This document shows positions 17,007 to 25,488 of a stretch of DNA of 64,000 bases, one piece after another. Each line of letters begins with the position of its first letter. Positions within the stretch are counted from its first letter, which is position 1. This DNA comes from Weizmannia acidilactici. Its GTDB lineage: Bacteria; Bacillota; Bacilli; Bacillales; Bacillaceae_C. The stretch lies in NCBI RefSeq assembly GCF_008974185.1, contig NZ_BKZP01000016.1, positions 1 through 64,000 on the forward strand. The letters are read 5' to 3'. The notes beneath the pieces are model-generated. The model searched no databases. It worked only from the letters and a program-made list of their open reading frames with translations, and was not told the origin of the DNA. Made by a program: the position numbers and the translations under genes.

Positions 17007-17915
17007 TTATTTTTTTTCCGGTTTTGGAGGATCACGGTGCAACACACCATAATCATTCAAATAATCCTGATACAGCTTTTCAACCCGCTCATGGTATGCT
17101 TTAGACTGGAAGACTTCCTGGGATTTGGTCCCTTCAAGGGCGAGCAAATATAAATCTTTGACATCCTGGGTAACATCCCCATGATTTATAAAGTCCTCCA
17201 AACTCGTGTTGCTGTTGCTTGTTTGCAATTTCGGATCAATAAAAGATTCAATTTTGCATTTCAGTTCCGCCTCGTCTTCCGGCCACGGCAGATCGAGTGT
17301 CGTGGAAATTTTGCGCAGGCACTCCAGTGTATGATTGAAAAGTTCTTCATACGACACAATCATCCGCTTTAAGCCGTATGTATCCCGGATGGAAAACAAC
17401 GTACGCAACTGCCATTGCCTCAGCGCCCATGTTTCATCGCGGTTCCACGCCCTGACATTTGAAGCCACAACATCAATCGGGTTGCGGACAACAATCACAC
17501 AGTTTGGTTCTACGCGTAAATCTGCCAGTATATCTTTCCATAATGCGAGATAATCATTGGTGCGCGGGTCTTTCCACGCCCAGACTTCTTTGTCTTTGAA
17601 CTGCTCGTACACGTAATCCTTTATTTTATTTTTGATCGGCACCACTTGAGGGCTATTTTCATAGCCTTCCGGTGACGGCCTGAAGCGCAAAACCGCCCCT
17701 AATTGTTTATGGAGATGAATAATGGTTTCATTTTCAAAATAGCCTTTCGGGTTGATCTTTTTATTCGGGCCGAGCATTTTATCGTTCCCAAGGTCCACTC
17801 CCATAAAATTTAAACAGCGGGTGAGGACGGATGTGCCTGAACGGCCGTTTCCCAAAATCAGCACCGCCCTATTATGCATTCTCTTTTTTCGGAAAAAATT
17901 CAAAAAACTGGACAT
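17007..17915 (-). CDS. PAPS-dependent sulfotransferase family protein
   Basis: 302 residues, soluble. The 5'-phosphosulfate loop GNGRSGTS lies at 22-29 and the 3'-phosphate motif RNPIDVVAS at 144-152; WKDPR at 114-118 is also typical of this family. It should move a sulfonate group from PAPS to an unknown acceptor such as a carbohydrate, lipid or peptide. The start at 17915 has AAAGG/TAGGG upstream, which overlaps the cysP stop (gap seven bases), so translation is coupled to cysP. It sits between the sulfate permease and sat, exactly where it can use locally made PAPS. Acceptor cannot be predicted. Confidence 0.88.
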   Translation of the reverse strand: MSSFLNFFRKKRMHNRAVLILGNGRSGTSVLTRCLNFMGVDLGNDKMLGPNKKINPKGYFENETIIHLHKQLGAVLRFRPSPEGYENSPQVVPIKNKIKDYVYEQFKDKEVWAWKDPRTNDYLALWKDILADLRVEPNCVIVVRNPIDVVASNVRAWNRDETWALRQWQLRTLFSIRDTYGLKRMIVSYEELFNHTLECLRKISTTLDLPWPEDEAELKCKIESFIDPKLQTSNSNTSLEDFINHGDVTQDVKDLYLLALEGTKSQEVFQSKAYHERVEKLYQDYLNDYGVLHRDPPKPEKK

Positions 17916-17922
17916 CTTTTCC

Positions 17923-19008
17923 CTACCTTTCAGCATTGTATTGTTTTTTTAATTTGACTTTGGTTGATTTTTTGCTTAACACTGCCCGGGTTACCGGCAT
18001 CCTGAAACTGGCGAGGCCGATTGTGGCAATGAAAACACTCCCGACTAAAATGATGGAATAAAAATCAAAATCAATAAAAATTTTTACAAGATTATAGGAG
18101 ATGACGAGTGAAAAACACGGCGAGATCAACCAAATTTTCAGCAACCGTACGGTGATCTTTTTTTCAAAAATGCGCAGCCCCTTTTTTGACATACCGATTC
18201 CAAGAATGCTGCATGTCGTGATTTGCGTTTGCGGCACCGGAAGCCCAAGATGCGAGGCGATGATCACCAAAGTGCCGCCAAGCCCCGATACAGCACTCCC
18301 TTCCAACAACCTTATCTCGGTAATTTTCTTTCCGTTCGTTTCCAGTACCCGGCTGCCAAGTAAAAGTGCGCCACATGCGACAAACAGCCCGCCAATCCAA
18401 ATTCCTTCCCGCACGCTCATCAGTCCTGCCGCAACAATCGGCCCTACCGCATTGGCGACATTGTTCATGCCGGCAGAAACAGCTTCCGTAAGCCCTGTGG
18501 CAATAACGAAAAACGGCAGGATCCTTTTCCAACTTTTATTAACGGCAAACTTTTTTGCAGCTGTGACAAGCCGCCCAACGCAAAAAGCGAGCAGGAATGC
18601 AATAATTGGTACCGCAATCCAATAGAACACAATCGTTAAAATACTTTTTACAAAAAGTACTTTGTATGCGATTCCGACACCTACAATCGCACCCACGGTC
18701 ACTTCGCTTGTCGATAAAGGAACAGCGGCCATATTGGCAATAAACAGAGAAAGTGTGGCAGCAGCAAGAATGATGATGGCAACAGGCACCGAAATCATAT
18801 GTTCCGGCACAATATCCGAGCCGAGCGTTTTCACAACTTCCCCGCCTCCGGATACCGCCCCGAGCAAGATGCCTGCAGCGCACATAAATAATGCCACCCT
18901 TTTGCTCACCGCTCCCGAACCATATGCAATTCCCATAGAAGCAGCTGCTCCGCTTGCCCCGATATTCATGGCAAACAGTAACGCGACCGCCCATGCAATA
19001 TACGCCAC
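17923..19008 (-). CDS. cysP: CysP-type sulfate permease (PiT family)
   Basis: 361-residue membrane protein, with motifs matching B. subtilis CysP as I remember it: AMNIGASGAAASMG, GGGEVVKT, PLSTSEVTVGA, SAGMNNVANAVGP and ALLLGSRVLETNGKKI. It imports sulfate, using the fold of inorganic phosphate transporters. The GTG at 19008 is taken as start: GGGAG lies nine bases before it and the length then fits the B. subtilis protein; there is no ATG with a ribosome site. First gene of the operon; its stop is seven bases from the sulfotransferase start. Phosphate transport is an alternative, but the gene partners favour sulfate. Confidence 0.88.
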   Translation of the reverse strand: MAYIAWAVALLFAMNIGASGAAASMGIAYGSGAVSKRVALFMCAAGILLGAVSGGGEVVKTLGSDIVPEHMISVPVAIIILAAATLSLFIANMAAVPLSTSEVTVGAIVGVGIAYKVLFVKSILTIVFYWIAVPIIAFLLAFCVGRLVTAAKKFAVNKSWKRILPFFVIATGLTEAVSAGMNNVANAVGPIVAAGLMSVREGIWIGGLFVACGALLLGSRVLETNGKKITEIRLLEGSAVSGLGGTLVIIASHLGLPVPQTQITTCSILGIGMSKKGLRIFEKKITVRLLKIWLISPCFSLVISYNLVKIFIDFDFYSIILVGSVFIATIGLASFRMPVTRAVLSKKSTKVKLKKQYNAER

Positions 19009-19291
19009 CTGTAACAGCTCCCAACTTGGTGCAGACGATGATTCTTTACATGATAAGATCTGCCCCGTTTCTTTATATTTTGGCCCCTGAATATACAGTC
19101 CGGTTCGTGACCATTTGCACATTCCCGGGCGCATTTTTTAAATGCAGCCGCTGTTTGTTATCCTCATCAACCATCATAAAAATAGAATCTTAAAAAAGAA
19201 TTAATAAATGGCTTGCGGAAGGACCATGCCTGTTTACCGCTTTTGAATACGGGATATAGGATTTTACTACTGTTGAAAGGAAGCGTTTTGG

Positions 19292-19852
19292 ATGAAACGA
19301 TTTAGCCGACCAGTTATTTTTACCATACTGGCAGCCATTGTAACCGCAATTGTGCCGACCCGCCCATCGGCTGCTTCCGGAAAAGGAATGATCATTGTCC
19401 AATCTTTTTATGGCATGAAAATCGATTATATCCATGAGCATAAAAAAGAACTGCCGAATTTATATAAAATGATGAAAAAAGGGACCGATGCCAAAGATAT
19501 CACAGCTGTTTACCTTGTATTCTGAAAAATAAACCGGAGCGACCGTACGAGGCAGTCATCAAGACACAAAGCAAAAAAAGCGAATGGTTCCACCATCCGT
19601 ACGCCGGCGATGTGACCCTTGTTGCCGCGAGGGGGTACATGATGATTCCGATTTCCATGCGCCGTCCGAACCCGGGAACCACGGTGGCAATTCGAAAAGA
19701 AGCGATTTGCGCACATTCCTGCTTGTGTACGGGAAGGGCATCCCGCTTAAACGGGGCATATGTTTGACATCGCCCCGACAATTTATGGCATGATGGGCGT
19801 ACCGGAGCCTTCATTGGCGGACGGGAAGACGATCAGGGAATTGGTGCAATGA
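19292..19852 (+). pseudogene. Remnant of a secreted alkaline-phosphatase-superfamily hydrolase
   Basis: It begins with a good ribosome site (AAGGAAG), a signal peptide ending near PSAASG and the start of a phosphodiesterase-like domain (GMIIVQSFYGM, ELPNLYKMMKKG). The frame stops at 19525. Further pieces follow in other frames: GDVTLVAARGY, DSDFHAPSEPGNHGG, LVYGKGIPLKRG and FDIAPTIYGMMGV, ending at 19852. Their order matches the C-terminal end of type I phosphodiesterase/sulfatase enzymes. A large internal part is missing (about 187 codons remain where 400-500 would be usual) and at least two frameshifts are present, so it is certainly inactive. Divergent from cysP. Confidence 0.8.
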
Positions 19853-19943
19853 TCAGATCATTGTTTCACGGGGAAACCCGCTGGTATAATGAACCCCGCA
19901 GCAGAAAAAATATATTATGATGCATTTTTAAGGAGGGGCTAAG

Positions 19944-20603
19944 ATGTCCAAAAAGATTTTAATGGTCGTTACAAACCATACGCAGATTACCTATGACCAC
20001 AAAACCGGCCTTTGGCTTGAAGAATTTGCGGTGCCTTATTTAGTGTTCAAAGAAAAAGGCTACGATGTGACAGTAACCAGCATTAAAGGTGGGGAAGTCG
20101 CACTCGATCCGAACAGCATCAATGAAAGAAAACCGGAGTGGAAAGAAGCCGAAGCGGAATTGAAAAATACCGAAAAGCTGACAAAAGAACATGCAGAAGG
20201 TTATGATGCCGTATTCCTGCCAGGCGGCCACGGCACGATGTTCGATTTTCCAAACAGTGAAGTATTGCAATACGTATTGCAGCAATTTGCGGAAGAAGGC
20301 AAAGTGATCGGCGCGGTATGCCACGGTCCTTCCGGGCTGGTGAATGTTACATACAAAGACGGCACACCGATCGTAAAAGGAAAGAAAGTAACCTCTTTCA
20401 CCGACAGCGAAGAAAAAGAAATGCAGCTCGACCAACATATGCCGTTCTTATTGGAATCGAAACTGCGTGAAAAAGGCGCCGACTTCGAGGTGAGCCCGAA
20501 CTGGACGGACCACTCCATCCGCGACGGCAACCTGGTCACCGGCCAAAACCCGCAATCGAGCAAAAGCACCGCGGAAAAAGTCGTGGAAGCGTTGGGAGAT
20601 TGA
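19944..20603 (+). CDS. DJ-1/PfpI (type 1 glutamine amidotransferase-like) protein
   Basis: 219 residues, soluble. Nucleophile elbow AVCHGP with Cys126-His127, an upstream glutamate in WLEEF (26/27) and FLPGGHG form the DJ-1/PfpI signature; the extra length and helical insert (residues 60-85) place it near the HchA/Hsp31 subgroup. Members act as holdases, glyoxalase III or deglycase-like enzymes in stress; which applies here is open. AAGGAGGGG precedes the ATG by about seven bases. Monocistronic, with a weak hairpin behind it. Confidence 0.88.
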   Translation: MSKKILMVVTNHTQITYDHKTGLWLEEFAVPYLVFKEKGYDVTVTSIKGGEVALDPNSINERKPEWKEAEAELKNTEKLTKEHAEGYDAVFLPGGHGTMFDFPNSEVLQYVLQQFAEEGKVIGAVCHGPSGLVNVTYKDGTPIVKGKKVTSFTDSEEKEMQLDQHMPFLLESKLREKGADFEVSPNWTDHSIRDGNLVTGQNPQSSKSTAEKVVEALGD

Positions 20604-20607
20604 AAAT

Positions 20608-20642
20608 AAGGGGAATCCTGCATGGGCGGGCTTCCCTTTTTA
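20608..20642 (+). terminator. Weak terminator after the DJ-1/PfpI gene
   Basis: GGGAA (20611-20615) pairs with TTCCC (20632-20636), flanked by AAG and a T-run TTTTT. Short stem with a 16-base loop, but well placed five bases after the stop. Confidence 0.5.
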
Positions 20643-20659
20643 TTTTAGGGGTGACGCAA

Positions 20660-20975
20660 AAGAAATTTCAGCTGATTTCTGTAGGAACTCCGCCGATTTT
20701 TTTGGTACTACCGCTGATTTTTCTGGGATCCCCGCCGATTCCCCCACGTTTTCCGCCGATTTCTCTGAACCAAGCGGGGCGCCCTGGCCATTGTTTCTTA
20801 CTTTTATCGCTCTTTTTTTAGGAATGATGCATAGGGGCGGGCACTCTTCTCCGCCTTTTTTCAACTTTTCGCTGATTTCCTGCACCTTTCCGCCGATTTT
20901 TTTGATATTACCGCTGATTTTTCCGGAACTCCCGCCGATTCCCCCACGTTTTCCGCCGATTTCTCTGAACCGGGC
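20660..20975. repeat. 21-bp intergenic repeat cluster, right copy
   Basis: Read on the minus strand, two blocks of five units each (20970-20870 and 20770-20660) follow the same 21-base unit as the left cluster, ATC(A/G)GCGG-N13. The units come in the same order in both blocks; a 40-bp stretch at 20731-20770 is identical to 20931-20970, exactly 200 bp away. Because 200 is not a multiple of three, the two blocks read in different frames, which argues against coding. This fills most of the gap 20604-21067 between the DJ-1 gene and rpsI. Confidence 0.85.
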
Positions 20976-21067
20976 AAGGCGCACAGCCCCAGTTTCAAGC
21001 TGTTTCCCAAGCATAAGAAAAAGCCCCCAAACCAAATGTGGTCCGGGAGCCTTCGTCGTAAAATAAA

Positions 21068-21460
21068 TTAACGTTTCGAGAACTGCGGTGCGCGGCGGGC
21101 GCCTTTGAGGCCGTATTTTTTACGTTCTTTCATACGTGCGTCACGGGTCAGCAACCCTGCGCGTTTTAATGTTGCGCGGTATTCAGGGTCAGCCTCAAGC
21201 AATGCACGGGCAATGCCGTGGCGGATTGCGCCGGCCTGTCCGGTGAAGCCGCCACCTTTTACGTTTACCAAAACATCGTAGCTGCCTGCTGTTTCCGTTA
21301 TATTCAATGGTTGTTTAATGACTTCGATTAAAGCCTCGAACGGGATGTAATCTTTTACGTCGCGTCCGTTAATCGTAATATTGCCGTTTCCAGGAACTAA
21401 GCGGACACGTGCAACAGAACTTTTGCGGCGTCCAGTTCCGGTATATTGTACTTGTGCCAA
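21068..21460 (-). CDS. rpsI: 30S ribosomal protein S9
   Basis: 130 residues, uS9 family. Contacts the P-site tRNA through its basic C-terminal tail, here ending in the conserved [16 protein letters not shown]-type sequence with terminal KR. The N-terminal [16 protein letters not shown] and GRDVKDYIP are typical. Follows rplM after 21 bp and shares its promoter and leader; an AGGAGGG-type site precedes the start. Downstream there is no strong terminator before the repeat cluster. Confidence 0.97.
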   Translation of the reverse strand: MAQVQYTGTGRRKSSVARVRLVPGNGNITINGRDVKDYIPFEALIEVIKQPLNITETAGSYDVLVNVKGGGFTGQAGAIRHGIARALLEADPEYRATLKRAGLLTRDARMKERKKYGLKGARRAPQFSKR

Positions 21461-21481
21461 AATAATGCCCTCCTTTTAAAA

Positions 21482-21919
21482 TTATCCGCGAAGTTCGTAG
21501 ACTTCAGGTTTCTGTGCTTCATGCGGATGCTCTGGTCCTGCATACACATGCAATTTTTTGAACATTTGGCGCCCAAGGGAACCTTTTGGTAGCATACCTT
21601 TGATTGCAAGTTCCAGCATTTTTTCCGGGTAGTTCGCACGCATTTCGCCTGCCGTGCGCTGTTTCAGGCCGCCTGCAAACTGGCTGTGGCGGTAGTAAAT
21701 TTTGTCCGTTAATTTTTTGCCTGTCAATTCGATTTTCGATGCATTTACAATGATCACATGGTCACCCGTATCCACGTGCGGTGTGAAAGTCGGTTTATGT
21801 TTGCCACGTAAAATAGATGCGACTTCAGAAGCAAGGCGCCCAAGGGTTTTGCCTGATGCATCCACTACGTACCATTTACGTTCAACATCATTTGCTTTTG
21901 CCATATAAGTCGTACGCAT
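21482..21919 (-). CDS. rplM: 50S ribosomal protein L13
   Basis: 145 residues, uL13, an early assembly protein of the large subunit. [20 protein letters not shown]-like [14 protein letters not shown] and the C-terminal [15 protein letters not shown] identify it. The first Met (21919) is used because B. subtilis L13 has the same MRTT start and length and AGGAGGG lies eight bases before it. First gene of rplM-rpsI with its own promoter at 22028-22056; the start codon sits in the stem of a leader hairpin. Confidence 0.97.
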   Translation of the reverse strand: MRTTYMAKANDVERKWYVVDASGKTLGRLASEVASILRGKHKPTFTPHVDTGDHVIIVNASKIELTGKKLTDKIYYRHSQFAGGLKQRTAGEMRANYPEKMLELAIKGMLPKGSLGRQMFKKLHVYAGPEHPHEAQKPEVYELRG

Positions 21920-21958
21920 GAGTTTACCCTCCTAAAAAATAATCGCAAAACACTCATG
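21917..21958 (-). promoter_or_regulatory. L13 leader hairpin covering the rplM start
   Basis: CATGAGT (minus strand, plus 21952-21958) pairs with ACTCATG (21917-21923), whose ATG is the rplM start codon; the AGGAGGG ribosome site lies in the loop. This is what is expected of an autoregulatory ribosomal-protein leader. The L13 leader is a known RNA class in Bacillales; my match rests on position and pairing, not on a model search. Confidence 0.65.
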
Positions 21959-22027
21959 ATCTATTGTCATCAACACGAATAAGTTTCCGGGGCTTATCGT
22001 GGAGTAAAAAAAACAATACCATATGAT

Positions 22028-22056
22028 ATAATATCGGTTTGGGGCAAGAATGTCAA
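22028..22056 (-). promoter_or_regulatory. Sigma-A promoter of rplM-rpsI
   Basis: Minus-strand -35 TTGACA (22056-22051), 17-base spacer, -10 TATTAT (22033-22028). Gives a leader of about 100 bases before rplM. Confidence 0.8.
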
Positions 22057-22108
22057 GCAAATGTTACGCCCGGAACGGTTGTTTTTACAAACCTTTTTGG
22101 ATGCGGCC

Positions 22109-22858
22109 TCAACCGGTTCCGCCGTAAGACACTTTCCATAAATACAACCCTTGCGGCGGCGCCGTTTTACCCGCAAAAATCCGGTTCCGTTTTTCAAGAA
22201 TCTTGCGCATCTCCCCGGGCGCCCGTTTCCCACTGCCAATTTCAAGCAAAGTGCCGGTCAGGATCCGGACCATATTATATAAAAAACCGTCGCCGGTAAA
22301 CCGGATGACGAGTTCGCCTTCCTTGCGCAAAAACTCAATTTCTTTTAAGGTGCGGATCTTATCTTCCACTTCCGTTTTCGCCGAACAGAAACTCGTAAAA
22401 TCGTGGGTGCCGAGTACAGACTCCGCCGCTTCTTCCATCGCTTCCATGTCCAGCGGAAACCTTACCATGCAGGCGTAATGGTGCTTAAACGGGCTGCGGA
22501 CATCCGAGAAATAAATCCGGTAGCGGTACTCTTTCTCTTTTGCCGAAAAGCGGGCGTGGAAATCCGGTTGTGCGCGTTCCGCTTTTAAAACCGAAATGTC
22601 ATCGGGAAGCAGGCTGTTTAAAGCAGCCGGCCATTTCTCCTCCGGGATGGAAAGATCGGTATCAAAATGTATGACCTGGCCCATCGCGTGTACGCCGGCA
22701 TCCGTCCGTCCGGAAGCTGCCGTTTTGACCGGCCGGCTTTTATGGATGGAGGCAAGCGCCTTTTCCAGTTCCGCCTGTACCGTCCGCTGCCCGGGCTGGA
22801 CCTGGTAGCCGGCAAAACCGGAACCGTCATAGCTGATCGTGCATTTGATCCTGCTCAT
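22109..22858 (-). CDS. truA: tRNA pseudouridine(38-40) synthase
   Basis: 249 residues. Converts uridines 38-40 of the anticodon arm of many tRNAs to pseudouridine. The catalytic aspartate lies in SGRTDAGVHAMGQ (about residue 52) and the family motifs RIYFSDVRSP and MVRILTGTLLEIG follow. The start overlaps the ecfT stop by four bases (ATGA), so the gene ends the ecfA1-ecfA2-ecfT-truA operon, as in B. subtilis. Confidence 0.95.
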   Translation of the reverse strand: MSRIKCTISYDGSGFAGYQVQPGQRTVQAELEKALASIHKSRPVKTAASGRTDAGVHAMGQVIHFDTDLSIPEEKWPAALNSLLPDDISVLKAERAQPDFHARFSAKEKEYRYRIYFSDVRSPFKHHYACMVRFPLDMEAMEEAAESVLGTHDFTSFCSAKTEVEDKIRTLKEIEFLRKEGELVIRFTGDGFLYNMVRILTGTLLEIGSGKRAPGEMRKILEKRNRIFAGKTAPPQGLYLWKVSYGGTG

Positions 22859-23664
22859 AAAATCCCCCCGTCACGGAATAACACAAGCAGAACCGTCACT
22901 GCCGCGAGAGAACATAAGGAAAGGGTGTCAGCAGGCCGCCAGACGAGCAGGCGGTATTTTGTCCTGCCTTCCCCGCCTTGGTAACCCCTCGCTTCCATCG
23001 CGGTCGCGAGCTCCTCCGCCCTTTTAAACGAGCTGACAAACAGCGGAATCAATAAAGGAATGATGGCCTTGACCCGGTCTTTCAGGCTGCCCCCCGAGAA
23101 ATCGACGCCCCTTGCCATTTGCGCTTTCATGATTTTTTCGGTTTCATCCATCAAGGTCGGGATAAACCTTAACGAAATCGACATCATCAAAGCAAGTTCA
23201 TGCACTGGAAATTTAATTTTCAGGAGCGGGCTAAGCAGCATTTCAATCCCATCCGTTAGCGAAATCGGCGTAGTAGTCAACGTCAAAAGCGACGTCAAAA
23301 AAATCAGAAGCAAAAACCGGAGCGAAATAAACACGCCCTGCCGAATCCCTTCGCTGTAAATACGGATAAACGCATAATGGAAAACAAGCTGCCCTTCCCG
23401 GTTAAAGAAAAGCTGCAAGAAAAATGTAAACACAACAAGCCACAAAATCGGCATTAAACCGTTAATAAAAAAGCGGACGGGCACCTTCGAAAGCAGCATT
23501 ACCAGCATTGTAAATGCCGTCAAAATCGCATATGTCACCGCGTTGTTGGCCAGGAACACGATACAGATAAAAACAAAGACAAAAATCAGTTTCGAGCGCG
23601 GATCCATCCGGTGAATGACGGAATCGCCCGGAATATAGCGCCCGAAAATCATTTTTTCCATCAT
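22855..23664 (-). CDS. ecfT: EcfT, energy-coupling factor transporter membrane subunit
   Basis: 269 residues with about five to six membrane helices. EcfT ties the two ATPases to substrate-binding S-components for vitamins (riboflavin, biotin, folate and others). The two coupling motifs are visible as MARGVDFSG and MEARGYQGG in the C-terminal half. The start at 23664 overlaps the ecfA2 stop by one base (TGATG); the frame extends 47 codons further upstream inside ecfA2 but that is not used. Shared module: no S-component gene is adjacent. Confidence 0.93.
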   Translation of the reverse strand: MMEKMIFGRYIPGDSVIHRMDPRSKLIFVFVFICIVFLANNAVTYAILTAFTMLVMLLSKVPVRFFINGLMPILWLVVFTFFLQLFFNREGQLVFHYAFIRIYSEGIRQGVFISLRFLLLIFLTSLLTLTTTPISLTDGIEMLLSPLLKIKFPVHELALMMSISLRFIPTLMDETEKIMKAQMARGVDFSGGSLKDRVKAIIPLLIPLFVSSFKRAEELATAMEARGYQGGEGRTKYRLLVWRPADTLSLCSLAAVTVLLVLFRDGGIL

Positions 23665-24530
23665 CAACGCCCACCCCGTTTCAAAAGCGATTGCAGTTCT
23701 TCGGCGAGCTCTTCCGCTGTCAGGCAGGTTTTCCCGAGCTTTTTGCCCAGCCTTTTCTCCAGCGTCGACTGGAAGCGGACAATATCCGGCACGCTTAACC
23801 CCCACTTTTCAAGCTCTTCCGGATCCGAAAAGATTTCGCGCGGGGGGCCTTTCCGTTTCAGTTCGCCATGGTGCAAAATCACCAGTTCATCCGCGTACGC
23901 GGCCGCATCTTCCATGCTGTGGGTAACAAGAATGGTCGTTAAATGTTTTGCCCGGTGCAGTTCGTAAAACAAGTCCATCATTTCCCGGCGCCCGCGCGGA
24001 TCAAGCCCTGCAGTCGGCTCGTCCAAAACGAGGACGTCCGGTTCCATTGCCAGCACCCCGGCGATGGCAACACGCCGCATCTGCCCGCCTGATAAATCAA
24101 ACGGCGATTTCGCGAGGATGTCCTCCGGAAGCCCGACAAGCCGGATCAATTCCCTTGCCCGCTTTTTTGCCACGTCTTCCGGCACGCCGAAATTCATCGG
24201 CCCGAAACAAATATCCTTTTCAACCGTTTCCTCAAACAGCTGGTGTTCCGGAAATTGGAAAACAATCCCGACTTTTTGCCGGATGGCTTTTAAGTTTTTT
24301 TCTTTTTTGCCGGCATCGATCACTCGGTCCCCAATGGTGATTTTTCCTTTTGTCGGCTGCAGCAGGGCATTTAAATGCTGCAACAGCGTCGACTTTCCTG
24401 AGCCGGTATGCCCGATCACGGCGATATAGCGGCCCGACGGAATTTCGAGGGAAATATTATGGAGCGCAAGCCTTTCAAACGGCGTATTCGGCTGGTAACG
24501 GTATTCTACTTGCTCAAGTGCAATGTCCAT
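23664..24530 (-). CDS. ecfA2: EcfA2, energy-coupling factor ATPase
   Basis: 288 residues; ABC ATPase of the group II ECF module. Walker [10 protein letters not shown] (about 40-48), Q-loop QFPEHQLF, signature [13 protein letters not shown] and Walker [14 protein letters not shown] are intact. Overlaps the upstream ecfA1 gene by 25 bases. Forms the EcfA1A2T complex with its neighbours and powers vitamin uptake. Confidence 0.95.
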   Translation of the reverse strand: MDIALEQVEYRYQPNTPFERLALHNISLEIPSGRYIAVIGHTGSGKSTLLQHLNALLQPTKGKITIGDRVIDAGKKEKNLKAIRQKVGIVFQFPEHQLFEETVEKDICFGPMNFGVPEDVAKKRARELIRLVGLPEDILAKSPFDLSGGQMRRVAIAGVLAMEPDVLVLDEPTAGLDPRGRREMMDLFYELHRAKHLTTILVTHSMEDAAAYADELVILHHGELKRKGPPREIFSDPEELEKWGLSVPDIVRFQSTLEKRLGKKLGKTCLTAEELAEELQSLLKRGGR

Positions 24531-25354
24531 AGTGCATCCACCAATTCTTCGTCTGTTAAATAAATCATAGGAAAATCAAACCCGATTGTTTTTAACGCTT
24601 TTGCCATTTTCACTGGAAACGGAATATCCAAACCGAGTGCTATCAGCTTTTCGTCCATTTGAAAAATTTCACGCGGCACGCCCTCTTTGTACACCTGCCC
24701 CTGGTTCATCACGATCATCCGGTCGGCCTGGGCAGCTTCCTCCAAATCATGAGTGATGGAAATGACGGTCAGGCCGACTTCACTTTTTAACTCTCGGATT
24801 GTCCCCAGCACTTCTTTCCGGCCAACCGGGTCGAGCATTGAAGTCGCTTCATCCAAAATGATGACTTTCGGCTGCAGCGCAATAATGCCGGCAATCGCCA
24901 CCCTTTGCTTCTGGCCGCCCGATAAATGGTGCGGCTCACGGTCCAAAAAGGCGGACATGCGCACGCGTTCCAGGGCGTCATGGACGCGTTCCACCATGAT
25001 GTCGCGCGGGACGCCGTGGTTTTCGAGGCCGAACGCGACATCATCCTGTACGGTTGTGCCGACAAACTGGTTGTCCGGATTTTGGAAAACCATGCCGACC
25101 CTCCTCCTGATTTCCCACACGTTTTCCACAGACAAAGGGAGCCCGCCAACCGTGATGGACCCCGTTTCGGGAAATTGGAGACCGTTCAGCAACCTGGCCA
25201 ACGTCGACTTTCCGGAACCGTTATGCCCGACGATGGCCAGCCATTCGCCTTCATATACTTGAAAAGAAATATCCTTTAACGCATAAGTTTCCTGTCCCGG
25301 GTAACGAAAGGAAACTTGATGGATGTCAATGACTGCGTTTCCGCCTTCTGCCAA
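24506..25354 (-). CDS. ecfA1: EcfA1, energy-coupling factor ATPase
   Basis: 282 residues; first ABC ATPase of the ECF module. Walker [11 protein letters not shown]-loop QNPDNQFVG, signature [13 protein letters not shown] and Walker [14 protein letters not shown] are present; the glutamate after the Walker B aspartate is kept. The start is TTG at 25354, with GGAGG nine bases upstream and no ATG nearby. Heads the operon; the gap of 414 bp to rplQ holds three hairpins, so it may have its own promoter, which I could not locate. Confidence 0.94.
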   Translation of the reverse strand: MAEGGNAVIDIHQVSFRYPGQETYALKDISFQVYEGEWLAIVGHNGSGKSTLARLLNGLQFPETGSITVGGLPLSVENVWEIRRRVGMVFQNPDNQFVGTTVQDDVAFGLENHGVPRDIMVERVHDALERVRMSAFLDREPHHLSGGQKQRVAIAGIIALQPKVIILDEATSMLDPVGRKEVLGTIRELKSEVGLTVISITHDLEEAAQADRMIVMNQGQVYKEGVPREIFQMDEKLIALGLDIPFPVKMAKALKTIGFDFPMIYLTDEELVDALWTLHLSK

Positions 25355-25488
25355 TGTTGGATTCCTCCTCGGTAAGCCTTGTCTACCTGCGGTAAAGCAT
25401 GCTGCTAACGATCATAAGCAAAACTTCCTGCTTATTGTCTATTTTACCGTATGACCCGGCTGTTTGGCAGGAAAAATATCCCCATAAT

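Noticed and set aside
19036-19150. Short minus-strand frame upstream of cysP (about 34 codons starting MMVDED)
   Set aside because: No ribosome site of note, no similarity I recognise, and it ends before cysP; left as untranslated leader.
12361-20975. The 21-bp arrays as CRISPR
   Set aside because: Units are contiguous and degenerate, with no unique spacers of constant length and no cas genes nearby.
20640-21035. 131-codon minus-strand frame with heptad-like repeats
   Set aside because: It is open because the repeat unit is 21 bases; the two duplicated blocks are read in different frames and there is no ribosome site, so it is not a gene.
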